From Desulfobulbus sp. (GTDB lineage: Bacteria > Desulfobacterota > Desulfobulbia > Desulfobulbales > Desulfobulbaceae), in contig JAUVLX010000112.1 of NCBI GenBank assembly GCA_030600525.1, positions 1 through 9,955 on the forward strand: a stretch of 9,955 nucleotides of DNA. The letters are read 5' to 3'. The translations under genes were made by a program, and so were the position numbers. Within the stretch, counting starts at the first letter, position 1, and every line of letters begins with the position of its first letter. Positions 1 to 6,913 of the stretch are shown here, one piece after another. The notes under the pieces were generated by a model. That model did not search any database. It saw only the letters and a list, made by a program, of their open reading frames with translations, and was not told the origin of the DNA.

Positions 1-462
1 TTTGGTCCCGTTATATGCCCCGATTCCGGGAAATGTCTTTAACCCTGCCAGGCTAGAGGTGTTGATCAGGAACCCGCTTCCCTGGCTCTTCATGTGGCGT
101 AGCATAGTATAGCTTACCCGAACAAGGGCTTCAAAGTTAACCCGTACCATGTGACATAAGGCATCTACATCTGCCTCGTCCACATTGCCGATATGCATCA
201 CCCCTGCATTATTAAATACATAGTCCAGCTGATTAAAACTGGTCAATGCCGTCTGTAACAAACGCTCCGGTAGGGATGGGTCAGTGATATCACCGACAAC
301 AATAACCGCATGCTGAAGTTGCCCGGCAAGCTCAGCAAGTTTTTGTTCATTGCGACCGGTCAGGATAAACCTGACCCCGTCCTGCTCCAGCATTTTAGCG
401 GTTGCAGCGCCAATACCGCTGCTTGCTCCGGTGATCAGTAAAACCTTTCCATTCAAATTCAT
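1..462 (-). CDS. Short-chain dehydrogenase/reductase (SDR), C-terminus cut off by the window edge
   Basis: This is the N-terminal 154 residues of a classical SDR, a cytoplasmic NAD(P)-dependent oxidoreductase with a Rossmann fold. The translation begins MNLNGKVLLITGASSGIG, which contains the TGxxxGIG dinucleotide-binding loop near residues 12-19. It continues with GDIT (adenine-binding region), the NNAG motif, an INTSS segment carrying the catalytic Ser, and AYNGTK. The last motif supplies the catalytic Tyr and Lys, and the Lys is the final codon visible at position 1. The ATG at 462-460 is preceded by AAGGAGGA. About 80-120 residues, including the substrate-specific part, lie outside the window, so the substrate cannot be named. 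The TGR after the second strand leans towards NADP(H), but this is weak. A 119-bp gap with a possible promoter separates it from the signalling operon, so a shared role is not implied. Confidence 0.93.
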   Translation of the reverse strand, partial: MNLNGKVLLITGASSGIGAATAKMLEQDGVRFILTGRNEQKLAELAGQLQHAVIVVGDITDPSLPERLLQTALTSFNQLDYVFNNAGVMHIGNVDEADVDALCHMVRVNFEALVRVSYTMLRHMKSQGSGFLINTSSLAGLKTFPGIGAYNGTK

Positions 463-527
463 CTACCGTTCCTCCTTGATATAAACCGTCGTGCAAACCT
501 GAACTGGGTGACGACCCCAATCTTCTT

Positions 528-536
528 TTTATAGCA
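528..536 (-). promoter_or_regulatory. Candidate extended -10 promoter element for the SDR gene
   Basis: On the minus strand the element reads TGCTATAAA, an extended -10 (TGn plus TATAAA) about 65 bp ahead of the SDR start codon. The hexamer 17 bp further upstream (CTTATC) is a poor -35, so the call rests on the extended -10 alone. The rest of the 463-581 gap shows only the SDR ribosome binding site and a weak GATAA/TTATC dyad. Confidence 0.25.
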
Positions 537-581
537 TCTTAACTATACAAGATAAGGTGATTTATCTCCCATAAAGCATTT

Positions 582-1265
582 TCAATCTTCAAGAAATCCG
601 CCTGGAAGCGAAGGGACTATCAAATAAAGATGAGTACATGCATCTGTTGCAGATTTGACGGATAGCATGCCCCCCACCTTAGCGATGGCTGCTTGCAATA
701 CTGTTGTTACCTCAACCTTAATTGCCAGAGAAAACTCATAGGCCACCTTTACCGACCTGCCTTCCATGGAAGTACGGATTACCAGACTGCTGTCGCTGGC
801 AAGCTGATCCAGGCAAAGATCAAAAACGCGGTAAAAAATGTGCTGGAGTAAAGAAGGATCGTTGTGTACCGCGACTATATTTTCTCCCGGATGCACCTCG
901 AAACTGACCTGTTCTAACCGTGCGAACCGGCTAAGAAAAGTATACTCTTCCAACAGCAGTTCATTGACGCTAAACGTCGCGTATTCAGCATCGGGTCGAT
1001 GAGCCAACCCACTGAGATGGTGCAACAAATCCGCAGCAACAACGATCCGGCGCTCAATGGATGCGATTGCCTTTTGCATCCGTTCCATGGTTGTTTCATC
1101 TCCACCCATCTCGGAAAACTCTATAAAATCGCTTACCAACCCATTGGATTCCCGAATAATGCCGAGATGATTTTTCATGTCGTGGGAGAACCCTGCCATC
1201 AGCCGCCCAAACGTCTGGACCTGTTCATGGCGAAGAGCATTTTCTGTGACCGCGTCAATTATCAT
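582..1265 (-). CDS. Histidine-kinase-like protein with an intact H-box but no ATP-binding boxes (possible phosphotransferase)
   Basis: A 227-residue soluble protein with no membrane segment. Residues 20-90 look like a DHp (HisKA) helical pair, with the H-box GFSHDMKNHLG carrying His28. The C-terminal half keeps the outline of a GHKL fold but not its chemistry. Where the kinase encoded just upstream has the N-box NIVNNAVDA, this protein has RVFDLCLDQ (about 146-154), so the Mg-binding Asn is lost. No DxGxG, F-box or GxGxG is present; the chain runs from VKVAYEF to a short KVGGMLSVKS strand. The ATP lid is deleted. Spo0B and ChpT are known examples of DHp proteins with degenerate ATPase domains that relay phosphate between receivers, so a relay role is a reasonable inference. 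The ATG overlaps the stop of the receiver gene by 11 bp and has AAAGGAG upstream, indicating translational coupling. An inactive scaffold is the alternative. Confidence 0.8.
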   Translation of the reverse strand: MIIDAVTENALRHEQVQTFGRLMAGFSHDMKNHLGIIRESNGLVSDFIEFSEMGGDETTMERMQKAIASIERRIVVAADLLHHLSGLAHRPDAEYATFSVNELLLEEYTFLSRFARLEQVSFEVHPGENIVAVHNDPSLLQHIFYRVFDLCLDQLASDSSLVIRTSMEGRSVKVAYEFSLAIKVEVTTVLQAAIAKVGGMLSVKSATDACTHLYLIVPSLPGGFLED

Positions 1266-1644
1266 GTTGCGTTTCGCTCCTTTTATGATCGGCTTGCTGA
1301 ATCTTGTTGAGCAGTTCTCCCAGGTCGACCGGTTTCATAATATAATCAAAGGCTCCTTTTTCCATGGCCTCGATCCCTGAGGCTGTTGAACCGTGGCCGG
1401 TCAGCATGATCACTTCTACCTTGCGATCTCGCCCCTTGATCTCAGCCAGCATGTCCAATCCATTCATGTCGGGCATTTTCAAATCAAGAATAACTATATC
1501 AGGTTTGAATTCCTCTATTTTTACCAACCCATCGGCTCCGCTGTGTGCTTCTGCCGTTTCAATACCGCGCAAGCACAAACGCTGGCACAAGGTTGATGCA
1601 AACTCGACCTCATCATCAATGATCAACAATTTTGCCTCTATCAT
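1255..1644 (-). CDS. Single-domain response regulator (receiver only)
   Basis: A 129-residue stand-alone REC domain with no output domain. The acidic pocket D10-D11, the phospho-acceptor D54 in LDLKMPDMNG, T82 in IMLTGHG and K104 in MKPVD are all present, so phosphorylation should be possible. The C-terminal tail (about 15 residues) is short and polar. It sits 10 bp after the sensor kinase stop, with the strong SD AGGAGGA at 1655-1649, and overlaps the kinase-like gene by 11 bp. The obvious donor is the kinase upstream and the obvious relay partner is the His protein downstream. Like CheY or Spo0F it must act through protein contact or phosphotransfer. It closely resembles the two receivers at the other end of the window (shared LTGH and KPVD segments), which suggests a paralogous set. 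Confidence 0.95.
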   Translation of the reverse strand: MIEAKLLIIDDEVEFASTLCQRLCLRGIETAEAHSGADGLVKIEEFKPDIVILDLKMPDMNGLDMLAEIKGRDRKVEVIMLTGHGSTASGIEAMEKGAFDYIMKPVDLGELLNKIQQADHKRSETQHDN

Positions 1645-1654
1645 ATGTCCTCCT

Positions 1655-3427
1655 TCAATCGTGCTTAACCGGCAGGGTAATTACAAATATCGTTCCCTTG
1701 CCGATTTCCGACTGCACCTTGATTGTTCCTCCAAGTTTTTTCAGTATACCGTAGGATATGGATAATCCCAATCCAGTCCCTTTGCCTGTTTCCTTGGTGG
1801 TAAAAAACGGATCAAAAATACGGCGCTGCACATCTGCCGACATCCCTTCTCCGGTATCTGTAATTTTTACCTCTATTGTGTCCTGATCAATTTTGCTACT
1901 GCTGAGCAGAATCTGGCCATCCTTGCCGATGGCATCCACCGCATTATTGACAATATTTAAAAAAACCTGTTGCAGTTGACTTCGATCGCTGAAAATTTCA
2001 TGAATCGTATCATCCAAATCAAAATCTATGCTTATCTGATTATAGGTTGCTTCCTTGGCTAAAAAGGCAACCACTTCCCGCAGCAACACGTTGATCTCAA
2101 TCTCTTCCGTCTGAACATCCGTATGACGCGCAAAACCCAAAAGGCGGTGGGTAATGGTCTTGCACCGAAGCACGCTGTCCTGGATGCCATCCAGAGCGTC
2201 CTGCATCTCTTCCTTATATTGAAAGGACCCGGTCATATCGAAATAATCTTCCACCAACCCGGCTTTCTGATTGATAATGGAGAGCGGATTATTAATCTCA
2301 TGGGCCACACCTGCTGCCAACTGGCCGATGGACGCAAGCTTACTGGCATTTTCAGCCTCGGCCAAAAAATGTTCCCTTTTTCGGTCACACTCACGGATAT
2401 AGGAGGTAATGCTTGTACTGAGTTTTAAAATGACAAGTACTGCTATGATGATGCAGGAAAACAAAATAAAAAATAACCGAAGCTGGAAAAAAAACCAGGC
2501 ATTGCCGTGGGTATACACCTCTTTCACCATAACCAGGTGCCAAGGGGTATCCTTCAAGGCAACAACAACACGCAGGACCTCCTGCCCCTGATCTGTCTCG
2601 CGTACCGACACCATGGCATCCTTCTGTACAATCCCGTCATGCTTGGGAAAAATTTTCGACAGATCATAATGGACCTGCTGCGGCACATGAAACCTGCTTA
2701 CCTGTCCGAGCTTACCAAACTTTCTCGGTTGCGTCTGGGCCACACTGTTCGCGTCAATCATGTAAATATCAGCAACAGAGGTGGTGCTGATGGTATCAAC
2801 ATAGCGCTGCAGAGTTCTCCCATCAATAGTCACCCTCAGCACCCATGATCCTTCCAGGTCAGGATGCTTACGGCTCACCGCAATCACAAAATGCGGTACC
2901 TGTCGATATCCGGAAAAGACATGACTGATATACACTCCTCGACTCAACACCTCCTGATACCATTGCTGCTCGGTGTGATCATAACCAACAAGCTGGTATG
3001 GCCCGATATAGGATTTTTGTTTACCCTGAGAATCAATGATCTCTATATCTGCAAAATCAGGATACTCCCGTTGTAAACGAGCAAAAAGGGCTTCAAGTTT
3101 ATCAGGGCTGAGCAGCTCCTCATATCGGTCAGCACTACCGACAAATCTAATAATGGACTGCAGTTTGGAAACAAACCGCTCAATAGTGCTTTCTGCCTGT
3201 TCGATATCAAGCACTAACTGGGTTAACTCCTCTTTTTGTAAAAGCTGCTTATACTGGTAATGGGATAGTCCTGAAATAATACTCAACGGGGTCAGTACCA
3301 GGATAAGAAGCAGAATAAAGAGACTTCTTCCAAAATTAGCATAGTCCTTTTCCAGCACTACGTTATTTGCCATATTGTCACCAAAAAGCGGCAATACTCG
3401 TGACAACCACCCGTTTTTCCATTTCAT
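1655..3427 (-). CDS. Membrane-bound sensor histidine kinase with Cache-like periplasmic domain
   Basis: A 590-residue hybrid-free kinase. A membrane helix lies at about 35-53 and a second at about 311-336. Between them is a ~255-residue periplasmic region of double-Cache/PAS-like type (DIEIIDSQGK near 127-136, YMIDANS near 222-228). A short linker follows, then HisKA with H376 in GVAHEINNPLS. The HATPase domain has N495 in NIVNNAVDA, DTGEGM at 524-529, FDPFFTT at 538-544 and GKGTGLGL at 548-555; all catalytic boxes are intact. Cache domains usually bind small organic ligands outside the membrane, but the ligand here cannot be read from sequence. The ATG overlaps the preceding stop as ATGA (4 bp), with AGGA 7 nt upstream. 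An in-frame Met19 is a less likely start. The receiver encoded 10 bp downstream is the expected partner. Confidence 0.95.
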   Translation of the reverse strand: MKWKNGWLSRVLPLFGDNMANNVVLEKDYANFGRSLFILLLILVLTPLSIISGLSHYQYKQLLQKEELTQLVLDIEQAESTIERFVSKLQSIIRFVGSADRYEELLSPDKLEALFARLQREYPDFADIEIIDSQGKQKSYIGPYQLVGYDHTEQQWYQEVLSRGVYISHVFSGYRQVPHFVIAVSRKHPDLEGSWVLRVTIDGRTLQRYVDTISTTSVADIYMIDANSVAQTQPRKFGKLGQVSRFHVPQQVHYDLSKIFPKHDGIVQKDAMVSVRETDQGQEVLRVVVALKDTPWHLVMVKEVYTHGNAWFFFQLRLFFILFSCIIIAVLVILKLSTSITSYIRECDRKREHFLAEAENASKLASIGQLAAGVAHEINNPLSIINQKAGLVEDYFDMTGSFQYKEEMQDALDGIQDSVLRCKTITHRLLGFARHTDVQTEEIEINVLLREVVAFLAKEATYNQISIDFDLDDTIHEIFSDRSQLQQVFLNIVNNAVDAIGKDGQILLSSSKIDQDTIEVKITDTGEGMSADVQRRIFDPFFTTKETGKGTGLGLSISYGILKKLGGTIKVQSEIGKGTIFVITLPVKHD

Positions 3428-3777
3428 GACGTCGTCCTGGACAGGGTTGCTCCCGGTAATAGAGTACCTGCAGCTAAAGTATTGGTGACCGCCTGCTCCA
3501 TCGCATCTTTATGAGGACCGATAACTGAATCAATCACCGTAATTTTTTTCCAGGTGAGAAACTGATAATGTTTTTCCTCAATCGCCCCGCAGACAACAAC
3601 ACCGATATTTTCCTTCAGCACGAGATCGCACATCTTCTCTGCGGAAAATTCTGACAAAATGATGGAACGGGGTTCTTCCAGCAGCTGCCGATCATAGCAG
3701 GTGGCAACAATTACCTCTGCGCTCAGGTCAAAACGAGGTGCCACAAAATCACCTCTGACAGTAATCAATATCTTCAT
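3424..3777 (-). CDS. NifX/NifB-C-like (dinitrogenase iron-molybdenum cofactor family) protein
   Basis: A 117-residue protein with the small RNase-H-like fold of the NifX/NafY/MTH1175 family. The N-terminus MKILITVRGDFVAPRFD matches the family pattern (beta strand, short loop, AP-FD). The core VVVCGAIEEK (about 60-69) fits the family GxICGGI strand-turn, and the segment near 78-96 fits the closing strand and helix. Family members bind iron-sulfur or iron-molybdenum clusters; in nitrogen fixers they carry FeMo-co precursors. No nif gene is present here, so nitrogen fixation is not implied. Cys27, Cys50 and Cys63 are possible ligands. The gene lies 10 bp after the sigma-54 activator and overlaps the sensor kinase by 4 bp, so it is co-translated with signalling proteins. 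A metal, cluster or redox sensing role is inference. The C-terminal ~15 residues look unstructured. Confidence 0.75.
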   Translation of the reverse strand: MKILITVRGDFVAPRFDLSAEVIVATCYDRQLLEEPRSIILSEFSAEKMCDLVLKENIGVVVCGAIEEKHYQFLTWKKITVIDSVIGPHKDAMEQAVTNTLAAGTLLPGATLSRTTS

Positions 3778-3787
3778 GGCCTTCCTT

Positions 3788-5176
3788 TCAGTTTAATCCG
3801 TATTTTTTCAACTTCCGCCACAAAGTTGTTCTTCCCCAGCCAAGGAGCTCTGCCGCCTCGGTACGCTTCCCTCCAGTCAGTTTGAGCGTATCCAAAATTT
3901 TCTCTTTTTCTATTTCTGCCCAGCCACCAATAGGTCTTACGGCTGAGAGGTCAGGGGATATGGAGGAAGTTAACGAAAGGGAATGTACGGCAGACTGTGG
4001 AGGGACTTGCGGGGAAGCTTTCAATACAAACTGTGGCAGATCCTCTGCATCAATCTGCGCCTGCTGACAGATATTTACGGCATACTCGACAATATTACGC
4101 AGTTCACGCACATTTCCAGGGTAAGAGTAGTGGGATAAAATTTCGATAGCCTTTCTGGAAAAGCCCTGAAAATTCTTGCCAAGGGCCTCACTGAAATTTC
4201 GCTGAAAATGATCCAGCAAAAGCCGTACGTCGCCCTCTCGTTCCCGTAACGGCGGCATATGCAGATGGAGGACATTCAAACGATAATACAAGTCTTCACG
4301 AAAACGACCATGGAGGACCTCTTCCTTGAGCGTACGATGGGTTGCTGCGATCACGCGCACATTAACCCTTACTTTCTTACTACTGCCCACAGGATAAAAT
4401 TCCTGGTCATCGAGCACAGAGAGGAGTTTCACCTGAAGCTGCAGCGATAAATCACCAATCTCCGTAAGAAAAATAGTCCCTTTATCGGCTAAACGAAACA
4501 TCCCGACATGATCATTCAGGGCTCCGGTAAAAGCTCCCTTTACATGACCAAAAAGTTCCGATTCCAACAGGGCTTCGGGTAGGGCGCCGCAGTTAACTTT
4601 AACAAAAGGCTGCCGTGCCCGATTCGATACTTTATGCAATTGCTCGGCGACCTGATCCTTTCCGGTTCCGGTCTCACCGGTGATGAGCACAGAGGCATCG
4701 GTACGAGCCAAGACTGCCATAAATTCAAAAATGGACTCCATCTGGGGGCTGTGCCCAATTATCTCGGAACGGGCTTCACTCTCGAGATAGTCAACCTTTG
4801 CAGCCTGCAAGGCTGACATGTCTTCCAAAACAATCAATATCCCTACCGGGCTTCCATCCTTTTCAATCCTGGAAAGGGTAAAATGAATGGGAATGGTAAG
4901 GCGTGACTTGTTAATGATATTACCGTCTCTGGCGACGGATTGACCGTCTTCGAGCACCTTTTTACATATCTGATCATTACTGCTGAGATTTGAACGAAGA
5001 ATAAAATCTCCGTACACCCCAACAGCCTCATGGGCATCAAATCCTGTCATGGCTTCCAAAAAACGGTTCATGGTCACAATACGCAAATCCGTATCCAGAA
5101 AGACAACGCCATGGGGGATGGCGTTGAGCAACTCCACCAGTTCAGGTAGACTTTGCAGGGTAAATGTTGGTTTCAT
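3788..5176 (-). CDS. Sigma-54-dependent transcriptional activator (PAS - AAA+ - Fis HTH)
   Basis: A bacterial enhancer-binding protein of 462 residues from the chosen start. Domains in order: PAS (about 10-120), central AAA+ (about 138-370), a linker rich in Ser and Pro, and a Fis-type HTH (about 437-459, KRTEAAELLGWGRTTLWRKL). Walker A is GETGTGKD (167-174), the sigma-54 contact loop GAFTGA is intact (214-219), and the arginine region FREDLYYRLN and GNVREL are present. Walker B reads FLTEIGDL, with Thr238 in place of the usual Asp. There is no receiver domain, so control must come through the PAS domain or a partner protein. The start is uncertain: a GTG at 5185 would add three residues but has no SD, while the ATG at 5176 has a weak GAG 8 nt upstream. 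It heads a five-gene operon with the NifX-like protein and the kinase. Confidence 0.94.
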   Translation of the reverse strand: MKPTFTLQSLPELVELLNAIPHGVVFLDTDLRIVTMNRFLEAMTGFDAHEAVGVYGDFILRSNLSSNDQICKKVLEDGQSVARDGNIINKSRLTIPIHFTLSRIEKDGSPVGILIVLEDMSALQAAKVDYLESEARSEIIGHSPQMESIFEFMAVLARTDASVLITGETGTGKDQVAEQLHKVSNRARQPFVKVNCGALPEALLESELFGHVKGAFTGALNDHVGMFRLADKGTIFLTEIGDLSLQLQVKLLSVLDDQEFYPVGSSKKVRVNVRVIAATHRTLKEEVLHGRFREDLYYRLNVLHLHMPPLREREGDVRLLLDHFQRNFSEALGKNFQGFSRKAIEILSHYSYPGNVRELRNIVEYAVNICQQAQIDAEDLPQFVLKASPQVPPQSAVHSLSLTSSISPDLSAVRPIGGWAEIEKEKILDTLKLTGGKRTEAAELLGWGRTTLWRKLKKYGLN

Positions 5177-5235
5177 GGCTGACACTCAATATGAACAAAG
5201 TTATTTTGGAATCATACATACCTGCATACCATAGA

Positions 5236-5253
5236 CAGCAACTTTTTTTCCCT
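5236..5253 (-). promoter_or_regulatory. Candidate sigma-54 (-24/-12) promoter of the regulator operon
   Basis: The minus strand reads AAGGGAAAAAAAGTTGCT, giving GG-N10-GC spacing with a full TTGCT at -12. The -24 half keeps only GG; the usual CAC is replaced by A residues. Transcription would start near 5226, about 50 nt ahead of the activator start codon. This would fit autoregulation, but the A-rich spacer makes a chance match likely. Confidence 0.25.
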
Positions 5254-5254
5254 T

Positions 5255-5298
5255 AAAAACTGCCTGCTGCAACGTATACCAACCGCTGCAGCAGACAG
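5255..5298 (-). terminator. Rho-independent terminator after the antiporter gene
   Basis: On the minus strand, CTGTCTGCTGCA (5298-5287) pairs with TGCAGCAGGCAG (5271-5260). This is a 12-bp stem with one G-U pair and a 15-nt loop, followed at once by five T residues (5259-5255). It lies about 65 bp beyond the antiporter stop and separates the transport module from the regulator operon. The opposite strand has no matching T-run, so it is read as one-directional. The remainder of the 178-bp gap holds the candidate regulator promoter. Confidence 0.8.
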
Positions 5299-5363
5299 CA
5301 GAAAGGGGACAATGGATGTTGGGGGAAGGGTTATCCACTATCCCGCTCCTAAAGGGTAGATTA

Positions 5364-6794
5364 TCAAAAAAAACGATTATTCACGAGCAGATGCACCCCT
5401 ATGCTGGCAGCATACCCTAAAGCTATTGCCGGCAGCCATTTCAAATGGCCAAAAAATGTATACATCCCCTTGGACTGTCCCATAAGCGCCACTCCTGCGG
5501 CAGATCCGATAGACAGCATACTGCCCCCGACACCTGCAGTCAGGGTCACCTGCAACCAATGCCCCATGGACATTTCCGGCTCCATGGTCAAGACGGCAAA
5601 CATTACGGGGATATTATCAAAGATGGCCGAAAGAACACCCACCATCACATTGGCGGCCGTAGGACCCCAGTCAACATACATAACTTGGGATACAATCCCC
5701 AGATAGCCGATAAACCCCAGACCGCCGACACAGAGAACAACCCCATAAAAAAACATCAGGGTATCCCATTCCGCTCGAGCAACATTTCTAAAGACATCAA
5801 AGGCCACGGTATCGCCGAGACGCTCTTCTGCTTTTTCAGGATCATAGCCAGCAGATCCTTGTCCGTTGGTATGGGTTTTCTTGAGATAAAAGCCAAATAT
5901 TTTCAAATAGGCAAGGCCGGTCATCATCCCCATCATTGGGGGCAGGTGGAGAAAATTATGAAAACTGACTGCTGTAGCAATGGTCAGCAAAAAAAGCAGC
6001 ATGACCACCACTGCACCCCGTTTCATCTGTACATTTGCCACACAGGATTCCGGACTCACCCTGGGAACAGCAAAGCTCATTATAACTGCCGGAACAAGCC
6101 AGTTGACAACAGAGGGAAGGAACAGGTTAAAAAAGGTCGTAAAACCAACCAGCCCTTTTTGCCAGACCATGAGGGTGGTGATATCTCCGAAAGGACTAAA
6201 AGCGCCACCGGCATTGGCTGCAACAACGATATTGATACAGGCTAACCCGATAAACTTGACGTTATCCCTGCCAATGGCCATGACAACGGCGCACATAAGC
6301 ATGGCTGTGGTCAGGTTATCAGCCACTGGAGAGAGGAAGAATGCGAGAACGCCGGTAATCCAGAAGAGTTTTCGAAAAGAGAAACCGGCACAGACCAACT
6401 TACTCCTCAAGGTTTCGAAAACCTGCCGTTCATCCATGGAATTGATATAGGTCATTGCCACCAGCAGAAAGAGAAAGAGTTCTGCATATTCAAGTATATT
6501 ATGGCGGACTGCGATCTCGGCCGCATGGGTAAAACCATTGCTGGCATAAACCCAGCCAATGAGCCCCCAGATAATGCCTGCTGCCAGCAGCACTGGTTTC
6601 GATTTACGCATATGAGTATACTCTTCAGCGATAACCAGCGCATACGCAATAACAAAAATCGCCAGTGATCCCACCCCCACCCAACTGGTGGTCAGATCAA
6701 TTTCGCCACCGCCTGCTGCCAGTGCTGAATCAATACCCAAAACACCTACAAACAGGAGCAACTGCGTTATAATTGTACCTAGTTTATATATCAT
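5364..6794 (-). CDS. nhaD: NhaD-type Na+/H+ antiporter
   Basis: An inner-membrane protein of 476 residues with about 11-12 hydrophobic segments, a normal length for NhaD. It exchanges cytoplasmic Na+ (or Li+) for external H+. Family motifs, numbered from the chosen start, are SPVADNLTTA (about 155-164), NAGGAFSPFGD (about 194-204), DNIPV (about 393-397) and GSML-GSAAG (about 424-434). The Asp and polar residues in these discontinuous helices fit cation transport in the ion transporter superfamily. The N-terminus resembles a signal peptide ending SALAA-GGG, as seen in some NhaD proteins. Two in-frame ATGs compete; the one at 6794 is chosen because AAGGA stands 10 nt before it but only 1 nt before the one at 6803. 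It follows the SLC13-like transporter by about 119 bp and ends at a terminator. Confidence 0.93.
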   Translation of the reverse strand: MIYKLGTIITQLLLFVGVLGIDSALAAGGGEIDLTTSWVGVGSLAIFVIAYALVIAEEYTHMRKSKPVLLAAGIIWGLIGWVYASNGFTHAAEIAVRHNILEYAELFLFLLVAMTYINSMDERQVFETLRSKLVCAGFSFRKLFWITGVLAFFLSPVADNLTTAMLMCAVVMAIGRDNVKFIGLACINIVVAANAGGAFSPFGDITTLMVWQKGLVGFTTFFNLFLPSVVNWLVPAVIMSFAVPRVSPESCVANVQMKRGAVVVMLLFLLTIATAVSFHNFLHLPPMMGMMTGLAYLKIFGFYLKKTHTNGQGSAGYDPEKAEERLGDTVAFDVFRNVARAEWDTLMFFYGVVLCVGGLGFIGYLGIVSQVMYVDWGPTAANVMVGVLSAIFDNIPVMFAVLTMEPEMSMGHWLQVTLTAGVGGSMLSIGSAAGVALMGQSKGMYTFFGHLKWLPAIALGYAASIGVHLLVNNRFF

Positions 6795-6804
6795 GCTAGC
6801 CATA

Positions 6805-6809
6805 TCCTT
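6805..6809 (-). promoter_or_regulatory. Ribosome binding site that decides the nhaD start
   Basis: AAGGA on the minus strand lies 10 nt before the ATG at 6794 but only 1 nt before the in-frame ATG at 6803. The downstream ATG is therefore favoured and the protein loses the residues Met-Ala-Ser. Confidence 0.6.
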
Positions 6810-6837
6810 TTTTATTTATATTCATGTCCATACCTAT

Positions 6838-6882
6838 GATCAGAGCCGGAAAGGCATAGACATCTGCCTCCCGGACATGATC
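6838..6882. other. Imperfect intergenic hairpin between the SLC13-like gene and nhaD
   Basis: GATCA (6838-6842) pairs with TGATC (6878-6882), CCGG (6846-6849) with CCGG (6871-6874), and GGCA (6853-6856) with TGCC (6865-6868), with small internal loops. An overlapping alternative pairs TCATGTCC (6822-6829) with GGACATGA (6873-6880). Only the plus strand has a T-run after it (6884-6889), while the genes run on the minus strand, so it does not look like a terminator for them. It may be an mRNA-stabilising or processing structure that sets nhaD expression apart. No convincing promoter was found in this 119-bp gap. Confidence 0.4.
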
Positions 6883-6913
6883 GTTTTTTGTTATCTATCC
6901 TAGACGGTTTTAC

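Noticed and set aside
545..575. Terminator after the histidine-kinase-like gene
   Set aside because: The only dyad is GATAA/TTATC with 5 bp and no T-run; it is too weak to call.
3424..3777. Evidence of a nitrogen-fixation locus from the NifX-like gene
   Set aside because: No nitrogenase or cofactor-assembly gene is present, and this family occurs widely in organisms that do not fix nitrogen.
5328..5344. Near-palindrome gggttatccactatccc after the nhaD stop
   Set aside because: Arms are only six bases with one mismatch and no T-run follows; the stronger terminator is at 5255-5298.
5445..6245. A 266-codon open frame on the plus strand
   Set aside because: It lies wholly antisense to nhaD, its translation is rich in His, Lys and Gln with no recognisable motif, and nhaD has full family motifs over the same bases.
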